The notes under the pieces: generated by a model
Databases searched by the model: none
The model's input: the letters and a program-made list of their open reading frames with translations, nothing else
Told to the model about the DNA's origin: nothing
Made by a program: the position numbers and the translations under genes
Source of the DNA: Chara braunii
Taxonomy: Eukaryota; Streptophyta; Charophyceae; Charales; Characeae
Assembly: GCA_003427395.1 (NCBI GenBank)
Contig: BFEA01000002.1
Coordinates: forward strand, 4,085,494 to 4,113,144
DNA: 27,651 nt
Reading direction: 5' to 3'
Part shown: positions 1 through 10,530 of the stretch, piece after piece
Position numbering within the stretch: the first letter of the stretch is position 1
How the letters are laid out: each line of letters starts with the position of its first letter

Positions 1-24
1 TTTTTTTTTTTTTTTTTTTTTTTT
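1..24. repeat. T24 homopolymer at the window edge
   Basis: A run of 24 T opens the window. It could be the poly(A) tail of a minus-strand retroposon or simply the low-complexity point where assembly stopped. Nothing upstream is available to decide. Confidence 0.9.
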
Positions 25-267
25 AACATCCTTGCTGGGGAAAAGAGGGGATGCTGATAAGAGCAGACACCCCCTCTAATCTCCCTGCCCGCGCGATGGC
101 TCAGTTCCATTGGTGGGGAGCTGCACCTGCTGGAAAACGGGTCCAGTGTCCCTTTACATCATGATCACTTGAAGAGACACCGAACTACACATGCTGGGAA
201 CCGGGCCCAGCGTCCCTTCTGAAACCATCAGAGCATCCTTGTGCCTCTTCACCCTGAAAGGGCGCCA

Positions 268-370
268 AAAAATTGTGACCATTTAGCACCTCTAATCCTC
301 CTTGAAAGACTTTCCCCCTTGAAAAATTGTGACCATTTAGCACCCTGAAAGACTTTCCCCCTTGAAAAAT
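268..370. repeat. Interleaved short tandem duplication
   Basis: A 23-base segment ending in GACCATTTAGCACC occurs at 268-290 and 322-344. A 25-base segment beginning TGAAAGACTTTCCCCC occurs exactly at 303-327 and 346-370. The units share the joint GAAAAAT, so the block reads as a locally expanded unit of about 45-55 bases. The copies are nearly identical, so the duplication is recent. No coding role is visible. Confidence 0.85.
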
Positions 371-1359
371 AGGCCCAGCTGTTTCCCTCTAATATTGATC
401 GCGCACGGCCCTTGGACACAGCAGTAGGCCCGCAGTGAAAAGCGGCAGAACTGCCGCAGCCACCAACCCATACTGCAGCCGCCAGCGAGTACAACCGCCA
501 CAGCCAGTAAGTGTACTGCAGTTAAGAGCCCCCTTTCACAGCAGCAATGACCCGTAGCAGTCAACAACAACTAGCAGCGACTTGCGGCCTCGCAGCTTGC
601 CTCTAACCAGCTCCGCCAGTAAAGTGGATAGCACACCGGCTGGCCGACATGTCCGCAGCCGCAGATTGCCCAAAACTGTGACTACCAGCCACCGTCAGAT
701 AAAATCAGCCTGTCTCCACGGCGGTACCCGCCCCTTTCAGAATATCGAGCCCTTCTTTGCGCGCACTCACGGGCTCACGGGTACACTCAACAAGCAAACC
801 TCCACCCCTCAGTTGGCCCTTTCGCTGCTCCCGTAGGTAAGCGAAACTCGAATGAATCTTCCGCTAGAACGCGGAAAGATACATTGCCATATTTAGACCT
901 TCTTCCTCCGGCGCGGTACCTTATATCTATGCCGCCCGAATCCTCGATTCACTCCCAAATCCGAGTTAGCCACCAGCTTCGCTCTGGCAAGGAACGCAGG
1001 GGGCAAGTCTTCGTCCGATCTCGTCGACACACTGGCACAGAGCTACTTCCCTCCTTCGGAACATGCCGCCATCTCCGCCACTGTTTCACGCAGCACTTCT
1101 CTCCTGTACTGACTCTATAGCTAAACTAACTTTCTCATTCAACTTGCAATGGCCCAAACCCTCTATCTCGTTTCTTCCCTCAGTGAAATCCGTTCAAAAA
1201 CGAGCAAGATATGCCCAATTCTTTATCTTCCTCCCTTTTTCCCGCCATGGCGGCGCAGTAGTTTTCTCTACTAACTCAAATCCTACTAACCCTCTACTAC
1301 ATCTGACTTCATAGTCAGGTTCGCCTAGGCCCATAACCCTTGTTTAGCATCCTACCTCA
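371..1359. other. GC-rich stretch without recognisable gene
   Basis: Only short overlapping reading frames on both strands are present, with no recognisable protein motif, no RNA gene and no clear repeat. I see nothing that supports a gene call. Confidence 0.6.
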
Positions 1360-2110
1360 CTCGAATCCATCGAGGATCGAGTGAGGATCGAACCTTTTAC
1401 TCCCGTCTCTTTCGTAAGCCATAGCCTCCGCGCACCTCGTTCCTTACTAACCTCCCTCTACACTCACTCCCCGCTAAAACTAACTTCGGATTCCAATTCG
1501 CCCAACCCAGAAAACCTCCAAACACTTCCTCCCTCCCTCGATTTGATCAAGGATCGAGGGAGATGTCGCTTTTTCTACTCCCGCGACTCCTTCTCCCTTG
1601 CCTTGGGATGCACCCGACGTGATACCGGGCCAGGTTCATTTGTTTTTCTTTTTATCTCTATCTTTTCCCTCTGTCTTTCGCTGCCTCTTACTCGTTACCT
1701 CCCCCGCCTTGCCTCACCGCGCCCGTCGCATGCACCTCACCGGCCTGCTGCCCGTCTCCCGTCATGTCCCTGATACCGTGCATGCACCCGGCGCCAGAAT
1801 GCGTCCAGGTTCCTTCCCGTTTCCCCACTACACTTCCGTGCCTTAGCGCTGCTGCCTCTCTGCCTTCTCCTTTCCGATTACAATGTCTCCACTTCGTCTC
1901 TATCTCTTACTAACTCTCTCTTCATTAGCTTTTCCGTAGATCTGGTTTCAGATTCGGGGTCGCAGGCCCTGAAAAACCACACCTAGGGTCTTCTCTTGTC
2001 CAGATTCATCGAGAATCGGACGAGATAGCGTCTTCTCTGTCCGCCATGGCCATGCCCCCGCTACTCTCAGGTTTGCACCCGCCCGGGCTTGATCTCGGGT
2101 CAGGTTCACT
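1360..2110. repeat. Three diverged copies of a hairpin-bearing repeat
   Basis: Co-linear copies begin at 1360, 1537 and 1999. Each starts with an imperfect inverted repeat around a centre like ATCGA or GATCA (for example CTCGAATCC-ATCGA-GGATCGAG). In each, 72-76 bases later there is a GCACC(CG) motif (1432, 1610, 2075). In the second and third copies this leads into a second hairpin CCCG...CGGG and then CAGGTTCA. A half copy, GCACCCGG to CAGGTTCC, lies at 1784-1814. The spacing is kept while the sequence has drifted, which suggests selection on structure or an old non-coding repeat family. No terminal repeats or target duplications were found. Confidence 0.55.
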
Positions 2111-2300
2111 CACCGCCTTCCTTCTTTCTTCACGGCTTAACGCAGCTCTTCGATAGGACTCGGTTCGACAGCGCTTAGCGCAGTCCCAAAAGTACCCAGC
2201 GCCCGATCCCACAACACTCCGTCACTTTTCTGCGCTGCGCCGCGGTCTACCTCATCAGTGCACCCGACCGTGTGGTATCGAACGAAGGAAAAAGTATCCT

Positions 2301-2310
2301 AAAAAAAAAA
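2301..2310 (-). terminator. Oligo-T Pol III-type terminator
   Basis: Ten A on the plus strand read as T10 on the minus strand, immediately after the U6-like unit. This is longer than the four to six T normally needed to stop RNA polymerase III. Confidence 0.6.
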
Positions 2311-2419
2311 GCAATCGCGGGGCTCGAACCACCCTCGCGGCTTATACTCTTCGCGAGCACAGGGGCCGTGCTAATCCTCTCCGTATCGTTCCAACTTCAA
2401 CGGATGTCCCGAAGGACAC
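2311..2419 (-). ncRNA. U6 snRNA-like sequence with foreign 3' end carrying a B box
   Basis: Read on the minus strand, it begins with the U6 5' stem-loop (TGTCC-UUCG-GGACA). It continues through a segment at 2360-2394 almost identical to the U6 core, including TTGGAACGATAC and GATTAGCACGGCCCCTG. The ACAGAGA box is changed to ACGGAGA. Past CCCCTG the sequence leaves U6: the expected internal stem-loop is replaced by a perfect 6-bp hairpin (2334-2339 with 2352-2357). A perfect match to the tRNA B-box consensus GGTTCGANNCC follows at 2320-2330, and then T10. No plant-type USE or TATA box is visible upstream. It is either a U6 retropseudogene or chimera (SINE-like), or an unusual U6-derived Pol III unit. 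It is unlikely to be a working spliceosomal U6. Confidence 0.75.
2320..2330 (-). promoter_or_regulatory. B-box-like Pol III internal promoter element
   Basis: The minus strand reads GGTTCGAGCCC, a perfect fit to the TFIIIC B-box consensus GGTTCGANNCC. It sits between the U6-like body and the T10 tract. A full tRNA cloverleaf cannot be drawn around it. Confidence 0.5.
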
Positions 2420-2787
2420 AACCTGGCTGGCGCCTCGCGGCGCTGCCCGTTCGGGCCTGCCCCCCGCCCGACCTTTTCCCTACCCTTATCGCATCTGCAT
2501 CTGCCCTTGTTCCTTGTCCGGGTCCACCCCCGAACTTACAAGGGTTGCTCAGTGGCCGAACTGGCCACTCCCGTCTCCAGCGTCCTACCGCACGGCCGTG
2601 TGGCATACTGTCGCGGCGGTACTTAACCCCAAGCCCTCGGCACCGCCCATATAGGCACCCCGTAGCCGTCGCTCTGCACTCATACTTCCAGCAACCCCCC
2701 CCAAGTACGACATGCCCCACGCAACTCCCCCACCGCTCATACATGTCGGAGCGGGACACGATAGCGGGGGCCAAAAGTAATAAAACC

Positions 2788-2808
2788 AAAAAAAAAAAAA
2801 AAAAAAAA
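2788..2808. repeat. A21 homopolymer
   Basis: An A21 run follows GC-rich sequence. It could be the tail of a plus-strand retroposed sequence. I could not find flanking direct repeats that would prove this. Confidence 0.85.
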
Positions 2809-3706
2809 CTGTAAAGTAAGGGCAACCGTGGGGCCCTTGGAACCTTGCCAAACCCACGAACCGGGCGCCGCCAGCCAGGCCATCAACAAAACCTGAGGGG
2901 AATAGCCCCATCAGGCCCTCAACTCCTCATGCTCTGCTGCTGCCACGTTGATGCTCACTGGCCTTGATCCCCAAACTTTTGTTGTATAAGTCTTGTACCA
3001 TAACCTATAGGGCTAAGCCCAAGCTTAAAAAAATTGGTTCGGACATAACTATAAAGGTGTCCGCTTCCGAGTTATGCCTGACTGACTGAGCTGCAGGCTG
3101 TACTTTGATATGCTGCCCCGTACTGACCCTCCTATGGGCCGGCCCCTGCTGCATGAGGGGCTTAATTCCTACTGCTGCCGCGCCTGTGACACACCCGCGC
3201 CGTCACTCAAAACCCCATCCTCCCAACTAGGCTACCCCGCCGAGGGGTCGCACTTCTATCATCTAGCATGGGAGAAACTCCGGCTTCTAACATGTCGCCC
3301 ACAGCTCCTACCATCGACCGATACCATGGGCGGTAAGCCAAGCACTTTTGCACCTTGCCGGTCCCAGTGCAGTAGTGAGAAAGTCGATCGGATCTACTAA
3401 CTAAAACTTAAACTTAGATTATCCGTGCCTAGCCTCTGATACGAACGCGTACTACGTATGCTAGTGTGGTTCTCTCGCGGTCCTCTCCTAGCTTTAACCA
3501 AAAATATTTTTTTTGCCGGCGGAAACGCCGACTCCATAGTATCAAGAATAAAATTCATCACGCGCACCTCAAAACTGTGGGCTCACATACGCTCTACTTC
3601 CAGTCAATCATTCAGTCAGCGCGAATGGAAGGCGACCGCGACTTCACATGGTATACTCAGGTTTCGAACAAAGCTTATTCTCTGTCATTTGCAAAAACCC
3701 GGACGG

Positions 3707-3724
3707 ATACCCTTATAAGGGTAT
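3707..3724. other. Perfect 18-bp palindrome
   Basis: ATACCCTTATAAGGGTAT reads the same on both strands. It contains CTTATAAG at its centre. It may be a cruciform, the end of a decayed inverted-repeat element, or chance. Confidence 0.6.
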
Positions 3725-5554
3725 TCGCGCCGATATCGTACTTATAGTAAGGATGTATCATCATAGTGATAACAATAATCTATAATTATAATAGTTGAAT
3801 AAATAAATAGTATTAGCAAGCGAAGAGACAAGTTTGACTAACATATACTTGCATAGTGATGACGACAAACTTATGATAATTGTTACGATAGACGATAGTC
3901 ATGCTGTGGTCAATAAGTTATCCAACAATAAATCTTTTTAGGTACAAGAATAATGAGAGTACCACATTCTACTCCTCGGGCTTTGACATGAGTATATTGT
4001 GTCAAGGGGCATTGTAATCCCTTAAAAGGGTTAACATCTTAGACTCCCGAGCCCCGCTTAAGGACCAAGCCTCAGTGCTTCACCCTCCAATTTCAATATT
4101 CGTTCCCTGCAGACTTTTGTCAATTTAGTTGACAACCCCACCATACACATTCCAGGATGTCATATCCTATCTCGTGCTAATGAACCTACTTGTCATAAAA
4201 ATAGCTGGGGAATCACCCTCTGCTTCCTTGCAGCTAGTAGTAGTTGCCTTCGTCGTACTGACCACCATCTGCAAGGCCCGGACCAGGAACAATAGTTCCC
4301 GCGCGAGTCTCACTACTACTTTAGAAAATAAATTTATAGTTTCTTCAAGCCATCTGTTAGGAAAAGGATAACTTACTATCGCAACTCCCCCAAGAGTAGA
4401 CACTGCACATTGACCACCCTCCGAGAGAATCTCTTATCCCAAGGAGTCGGTCACTCCATTCACTCCCGACCCCGCGTTGGACGTGGATTCTGCGTAGCTC
4501 CTCTATCCTTTATAGGGAGAGCAATCCGGTATGGATTCAGATGAATAAACATAGACAGATAGTGAAATTTGATTAACTCGGATGGATGAGCTAAGGCGCA
4601 CAATCTGAAATAAATAAACTCAGATGGACAACCGAGGTGCATAACCATGAATAAAAATGCATAAGATAGATAGTCTCACGTGAATAGTATTAGATATGCT
4701 TAATTCAAATAAACTGACACGAATGGATTTAGGCACTCAGATATAACTTGATATGTTCAAATAGATGGTCTATAGACTGAATGAGTTCAGACAAACACAT
4801 TCTTACCAGAATTTTGCCACAAAGTTGAACACAAACAGGATGGTTTTGACGACAACTTCCTCATTGCCTCACTGACTACACTAAGGATCAGGTGTTCCTT
4901 CTTGCAAGCAACTACAATTGGCATACTAAGTCATTCTATCTATTTTGTTTATCCCCTTTTCTGGATCCACTAGACTTCTTACTAGATAGGCTCCCATCTG
5001 TAAACTTTTCTCACAAATATAACGCTCAGATTAACAAAAGTTTAAACGAATCAATTCACGTACATGTGTCTCATACTCAACCACCTCTATTATTCGACTA
5101 TCCTTCATTTCACTTACCTTGTATTTTCCCTATTTGAAACATGCCCAAGTTAGCACATTATCACCTCCTTCCAATATCTATTAACTTAATAATCAGACCC
5201 CACTTCTTCACAATAAGCACCATACACAACTTTCACCTACCATCACCTCCGAGGGTCACTCCCGCAGAGATCCTGACATATCTCTCACCACACTTGCAGG
5301 GCACATCATGTGCTCAACTCAAACACACCAATCCACACACGGATAGATATCAATTTATCCACCGTCAAACTTCATAATCATACTTTAAATACCCTAAGAT
5401 TTTAGGTTCTCGAACCACATTCTGTCAACACCCCTTCCTTTGCTAATACCGATAACTTTGTCGTCACTCAAATCTAAGCAAAAGGCTACGACTTTAACCT
5501 TTAGCAAGGGAGCTACCTCTCCCCTGACCCAAACAATATCCTAACGCATACGTA

Positions 5555-5571
5555 TCATGACACTGTCATGA
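5555..5571. other. 17-base palindrome with one central base
   Basis: TCATGACA-C-TGTCATGA is a perfect 8+8 inverted repeat. It lies in non-coding DNA and no function can be assigned. Confidence 0.55.
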
Positions 5572-6359
5572 CGACTTAGATAGCTTAACGACTTTAACAG
5601 ATACCAAGGATTCTTGCTCAAGTAATCAAGCACGTAGAGCTGCATTTATGTAGACGACATCCAACCAATGACGTCAGATGCGCATAGCATTGTCCGAAAT
5701 ATTGTACGGTATCTCGAACAACAAATTTCTAACTGCAATTGCTACTCTCAGGTGCCAAAGTACATAGGCGCAATCGACCAGTGCATCCATTTATTCATTC
5801 AATCTTATATGATCAACAAACTCATAAACTCATCATTTATGACTAATGAGGGTCCTTGATAGAAACTAGCAGTACTCAAACTAAATTGCATCCTCGAGCA
5901 TGTTATGACTTACTAGTTCGTCACAACCCCCCCCCTCCCCGTGCTGTAAACAACACCAGATAACTAGGGGGGATAAGTTTGTCTAAGACTTAGATACGAG
6001 AGGATCACTTTGTATCTACCTAGGTAGGTTACCTCTGAGAGAATGCTAACAACCCTCCCCATCATCTTTCTATTTTTTTTAGAAAGAGATACTCCTTGCT
6101 ATGAATACCGTAATAACCAGACATTGGACGAGTAACAATCTTGCCTTAGTCTGAGGCGATTTTAAATGACTGTCGCTATGTTAGTGTGATTTGATGCTTC
6201 CTAGACTTGTGATGGTGATCTAGGCCAGTGACCTTGAACTTATTAAGACGAGCACTTGAGCCTTAATAATTCAGACCAAGCTGCGCGTTGGTGTATGAGA
6301 ATTACCTCTTATATGATCCCCTTATACAGCAGATAGGAGACCAAACTGCATAGTTCAAT

Positions 6360-6825
6360 CTAGCATAAGAAGCAAAACGTCAAAGTTATATATATGTGAC
6401 GATTTGTCAGAGCTGGTTGAGAAACGACGGGAGGATCAGGTACAAACGGAGGTTGTGGAAGCGCAGGGCGAGGCGGTTGAGGAAAAAACTGCCAATTGTC
6501 CAGGATGAGGCAGCATGGAAGAAGAAAAAGGAGAATATGCCCTGGGGTAAGTACGAGATGGTCGCTCAAAGCGTGGGGGGGAGTGTCGTAATGATGTTCG
6601 TACTTATAAGAATAATAAACCATTCTATCTGGGGACGGCTTATGCTCGCGCTGATCATATTGGTCATCAGCGTAACCTCATTCCTTCCCATCTCTCTTCC
6701 TGTTATATTTTCTCCTCCTTCGACTCTTCCCTTTCCTTGGTAAAATAAATGGGTCTCTCGGTCGCCTTCTCTTGCTGTCCACCTCTAACCCTTCTGGAGC
6801 CTGACCCGCGTGTCTTTGGCGGCAT
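6360..6825 (-). pseudogene. Degenerate N-terminal gag of a minus-strand LTR retrotransposon
   Basis: An ATG at 6825 (minus strand) opens a basic, low-complexity peptide MPPKTRGSGSRR, rich in K, R and E, that stops at 6703-6705. In another frame, roughly 6680 to 6360, a hydrophilic then proline-rich stretch follows (YYSYKYEHHYD, then PQPPRPALPQPP). MPPKTRG-type starts are common for Ty3-type Gag proteins. The position, about 1 kb downstream of the minus-strand tRNA-Asp primer-binding site at 7831-7850, fits a gag start. The frameshift and the early stop make it a dead copy. No zinc knuckle, protease or polymerase follows at lower coordinates. The call rests on context and composition, not on a diagnostic domain. 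Confidence 0.4.
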
Positions 6826-7830
6826 GTCTGAAGGTTTTCAATATGTTACAGGGGCAATAACTAGCGCGCTAGGCTGAAAAGTACTAGAGGTAATGCTATG
6901 AGGGGTATTGCGGCAGTGTAAGTAGTATTGAAGCTTAGAATAGTGCAAAAGTCAGAATGTAATGTGCGCAATCGCGCCACGAAGTTCAACTTTGATTAGA
7001 ATGAACATACCGTCTCGCAATGCTTAAAATTCTAGGTGGGGATACTAGGAATAGGATTTGATACAATTGTAGTTGGTCTATCGCGCCGCATTAATAGGAA
7101 AAAGAAGTAACATGTTAGCCTTTGATCAACTTAAAGCGAAGCCGATGCTTGTCAAAATCGGGTGCCAGTTGGTTTCTTTTCTACCCTCAAAAGTCTCCAG
7201 TAAAAGCTTTCGCAATTCTTCAGTTGCGAAAGCAGACTGAACGACCCCTTAACGGATAGGAAAATGAAATCAACATGGGATTATGGGTAGATATAGCAAT
7301 TATCCTTAGGGAGAGTCGTAAAAGTACAGGCACAAGTTTATTGTAGTATAGACGAGCTATCTAGATTTGCATTCATGATTTTCATACCCCATTCAATACA
7401 TTTGAAGTGACCATGACAAATATTTCGACATTTAGACGAATGTCCTGAACCCAAATTGGTAAGTGATCACTATTAGGTACTTTCTTAATAATGTTTTATT
7501 TATCTCCTCCTGAATTTCACCTACTAAGTCGTAGACAAATAATATGGTATCTATCTTATTTGTCGTCTCGTTAGGATTTCAATTTGACCAGACTCAGGTC
7601 TGTTCACATAGGACCCTGGCAGGCAACCGAAAGTTCCCGACAACGTGATATCCGTTGGCATTGTCGACGTGACTTCACACCTCTACATACAACATTCTTT
7701 AGTGTCTAGCCAACGATAATTCAACTAATATGCCACATGCTGTATTATCTTATTTAAAGGTTGTCGTTTTGCCATGATTATCGTTAACCATACTTGAGTT
7801 CGTTCACTAAGGACCTCGGTTGGAAAGCGA
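6826..7830 (-). other. Untranslated leader between primer-binding site and gag fragment
   Basis: There is no open frame of note. If the primer-binding site at 7831-7850 is real, this is the 5' untranslated leader of the minus-strand element. It contains a perfect 10-bp hairpin (7206-7233) and a partial duplication of the PBS-proximal sequence (about 7598-7645 resembles 7800-7845). Confidence 0.4.
7206..7233. other. Perfect 10-bp stem, 8-base loop hairpin
   Basis: GCTTTCGCAA at 7206-7215 is the exact inverted complement of 7224-7233, with an 8-base loop. It lies in the presumed retroelement leader, where packaging or dimerisation stem-loops occur in related elements. That role is inference. 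Confidence 0.65.
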
Positions 7831-7845
7831 GATCCCCGACAGCGG
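7598..7845. repeat. Diverged duplication next to the primer-binding site
   Basis: The segment from GTTCACATAGGACC (near 7600) to TTCCCGACAAC resembles the segment from GTTCACTAAGGACC (near 7801) to ATCCCCGACAGC, about 200 bases apart. The second copy includes the primer-binding site. The first keeps only its GC-poor half. This looks like an internal duplication of the leader start. Confidence 0.4.
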
Positions 7846-7850
7846 CGCCA
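7831..7850 (-). promoter_or_regulatory. Retrotransposon primer-binding site (tRNA-Asp), minus strand
   Basis: The plus strand reads GATCCCCGACAGCGGCGCCA. Its complement, TGGCGCCGCTGTCGGGGATC, matches the site complementary to the 3' end of plant tRNA-Asp with two mismatches in 20. Two bases beyond it, at 7853, the plus strand begins TGTCGAG, which reads as an LTR ending ...CGACA on the minus strand. It marks the 5' LTR/leader junction of an element running toward lower coordinates. Confidence 0.7.
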
Positions 7851-7852
7851 CC

Positions 7853-9544
7853 TGTCGAGCGCGGCGGTCCCGCACCCCACTGGGAGCGTTGAACCTCACG
7901 GTCATGTCACGCTGGATTCATTTCTTAAAAAGAACTAGTCACCACTCCGACCGTGTGCACTCGCTATACCTCTCACGACACCCCATGACAGGTCGGGGTG
8001 CCGCGAGGTACAACTTACCTCTACCCAAGGGGCTGTCACCACCCTTAGGTAGGCGTATCCCTGCTGAGCTACCGACCGATATGCGAAGGCTTTTACTTGC
8101 CTTTGTAGAGGTAGGTCGGTCGAGGGCGTTTTCTCGATCGTCGCATCATAGAAATGGGGTAAGCGCGGTAAGACGTCTAAGACTGGCTCGTTAGTCAAGT
8201 CAGGTTGAGGATGTGATTTCCCTATCCTGGACTTCTAGATATTCAGGTCGAACTTTTATAAGGTTGTCTATATCCGCTTCTGGATTTAAAATGTGTTATT
8301 CTCCTGCCAAAAAAAATCAAGCTACCAATCGAATCATTGTACTACCTCGGGCATTTTATTCTACTTGACAGGTCATGACTTAACTGAACATCAGATATTA
8401 CAAAAGTTATATAGGAAGGATAATGAATATAGAGGTATTACCGACGAGAACCCTTCCCACTTTTACAAGTGCTTGTGTGTCCAAGACTCCTCACGAGGTC
8501 AGGCCCAGTTCAATCCAAACCACGCACAAGACAGACCTGCACAGAATAATGCAAAGACAGTTCACATGTTATTTACTAACGACGTCAATCATCAACCATT
8601 GACCTTGTCCCTCACTTCCCCAAACCATGTGTGACAACTCTATCTTTCCTGAGACGTAAGCCCAACCCCCCCTCAGATTTCTTCAAAGGACCCTTGAGAA
8701 AGACTTAGACCATTCAGGCAATGACCACAGGTGACAAATTTACTAATCACAGGGTTTGACTTTAGATGTGGGTATCAAGTCAAGGGGGAAAAGTTGAATC
8801 GGTAACAACCGACCTGTTATTAAAATATAACAGAAAATTAGGTCCTTTTTGTAATCTTTTCCTTCAAATGCAGTAGATCAAACAGGGACCTGCACATATA
8901 GGTTAACAGAGATTCAACACCCCCACTCGATTTCCCTCTTTAAGGGTCAAACCCTTAGATCTGGACTGTGAGCTCTGGGTTGAACATCCCAAAGTCAAAT
9001 CCCTAGCTTCTATTCTCACAACCCTTCCCTAAGTCATCTGTCCCCTTCTCCTTTCGTTCAAGGAGTTTCATGCCTATGTCCTAAGTCGTCTTAGAGAATG
9101 CATATTTCCCCTACTCTCAATCTTTGCATTCTCTCTCTTTCAAAATAAGCACACCCCTTGGTACTTATGTAGTAGAGTTTTAACTCATTTGCTGTTGTGG
9201 CCTTCCACTCGAAAGTCATGAACAAACACGGACCTCGCGGTAGTTCTTATTCTACTAGTATTCTTTTTCCCGCAGTCCTAACTCCTTTCTTTGTTTCTTT
9301 TCCAACTTCGTGAGACCTTGCTCCAACAAAAGCATTTTTTTTTCCTCTCTCTTTTATTTGTCCCGACATACTCAAGTAGCAGGTTGATTCAGACATGAAT
9401 CTCTTGCTACTTGGTCAATACCAAGCAATCTGTTAATCAAACAGACAGCCGAGTAAATCACACATACTTATTCGACTCTCTTTCAGTCTCACTCCATGCA
9501 AACGCAAATGGTTAGTAAAACAATGCACAGGATCTGTTCCGAGC
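7853..9544 (-). other. Probable LTR DNA and unassigned flank
   Basis: The right side of the primer-binding site should be the 5' LTR of the minus-strand element, starting at TGTCGAG (7853). Its outer end could not be fixed, because no second LTR copy is in the window. 7853-8200 is GC-rich and the rest AT-rich. No gene is seen. Confidence 0.35.
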
Positions 9545-10530
9545 CGGAGAGCTCACACAGGAGTATCCCTCTTGAAACAAATAGTTGAGGCTCCTACCGG
9601 GGCACCCTACACTTGCTGTAGGTATCACTCGGAAAGACCTGAATTTCAAATAGGCGACCTGCACAAGAACACCCTACTATCACATGACCAAATTGCCCGG
9701 TCCACTTTGTGAATGCAACAAGAAGATCCTCACAAGGGCATCTTATTGCTATCCCGAAGCCAACCGATCTAAACACCTAGTCAGTTTGGACAAAAAACGA
9801 GTGTTTAGGATACTCCTACAGAAGTATCCCACCTCGCTGGTTAGTACAGAATCAAACAAGTAATAGGCTGACCCCAACAAGGCCCCCCCCCTACTACTTC
9901 CTTAGGTAATGAGTAGTCCATATCTTGAACAAGTAATAGGATGGCTCCTACAAAAACTTTTCTACTACCCGTTTGGTGTTTGGAGTATCTGAGAGCAAGT
10001 AAGTTGGTAAGGAAAGAGAAGCAACGTGGTTTACTACTCCCTGAAGATCGTTAGTCAGTCTTGGACTCAAGTGTGTGAATAAGATGACCCTCCCTGGAGC
10101 CCCCTACTACACCTTGAATAAATGCAAAGACCGAATCTTCCTGAGCCGTTAATTATGAAGGGAAGTTAGTATCAAAATCCCCCGAGTTTACTTTTAACAT
10201 CAAGCAGATCCTTAGTTAATCAAGCTGGTGAGGTAGCACGCACAGGAGTACCGCCACCTTTTGATTATGCCAATCGTCCCAGTCTAAAAAAGTAAGTTTC
10301 CAACCCATACATGGGTTTTCTACCACCTTCGAACACTGGTCCGGCAGGCTAACAGGGCGACCCACACAAAAGCCTCCCTTTTATTATTTCTAAATGTCAG
10401 GTATCTCTCCCCTTCACGACGACAGTCGATCTGGTAGGGTAACTCACACATGAGTACCCCATTGTCAACTCTTAGTGAAGTTAAAGCATACACAAGTAGT
10501 ATGACGGCTCACACATGAGTCTTTATCACA
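9545..10530. repeat. Irregular array of a degenerate short repeat
   Basis: A motif of roughly 45 bases recurs about ten times. Wording such as AAGTAATAGG-TG-C-C, then CACA-AGTA-CCC and CTACTACT, appears near 9548, 9640, 9808, 9866, 9934, 10082, 10230, 10350, 10440 and 10500. Spacing varies from about 60 to 150 bases. Clear pairs are AACAAGTAATAGG at about 9856 and 9933, and CTCACACATGAGT at about 10442 and 10508. It is non-coding and looks like an old minisatellite or LTR sub-repeats. Confidence 0.5.

Larger units (their letters stand above)
2809..6359. other. Gene-poor stretch, no recognisable gene
   Basis: To about 3400 the DNA is GC-rich. Beyond that it is AT-rich with scattered stops in all frames. 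The only structures I can point to are palindromes (3707-3724, 5555-5571) and loosely repetitive AATAAAC/GATGGA wording around 4530-4800. The short open frames here have no protein-like composition or motif that I recognise. Confidence 0.55.

Noticed and set aside
1381-1846. Plus-strand frames in the GC-rich left part
   Set aside because: Pro/Ser/Leu-rich translations of CT-rich DNA containing the hairpin repeats. No motif, and overlapping frames are equally open.
2311-2357. tRNA gene at the B box
   Set aside because: No acceptor or D stem can be drawn, and the T stem is imperfect. Only the B box and a separate hairpin are present.
2272-2911. Frames of 108 to 180 codons on both strands
   Set aside because: They run over the U6-like unit and the A21 tract. 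The composition is that of non-coding GC-rich DNA.
3432-3450. Minus-strand primer-binding site for initiator tRNA-Met
   Set aside because: The complement has TATCAGAG but only about 11 of 14 bases match and no LTR edge adjoins, so chance is likely.
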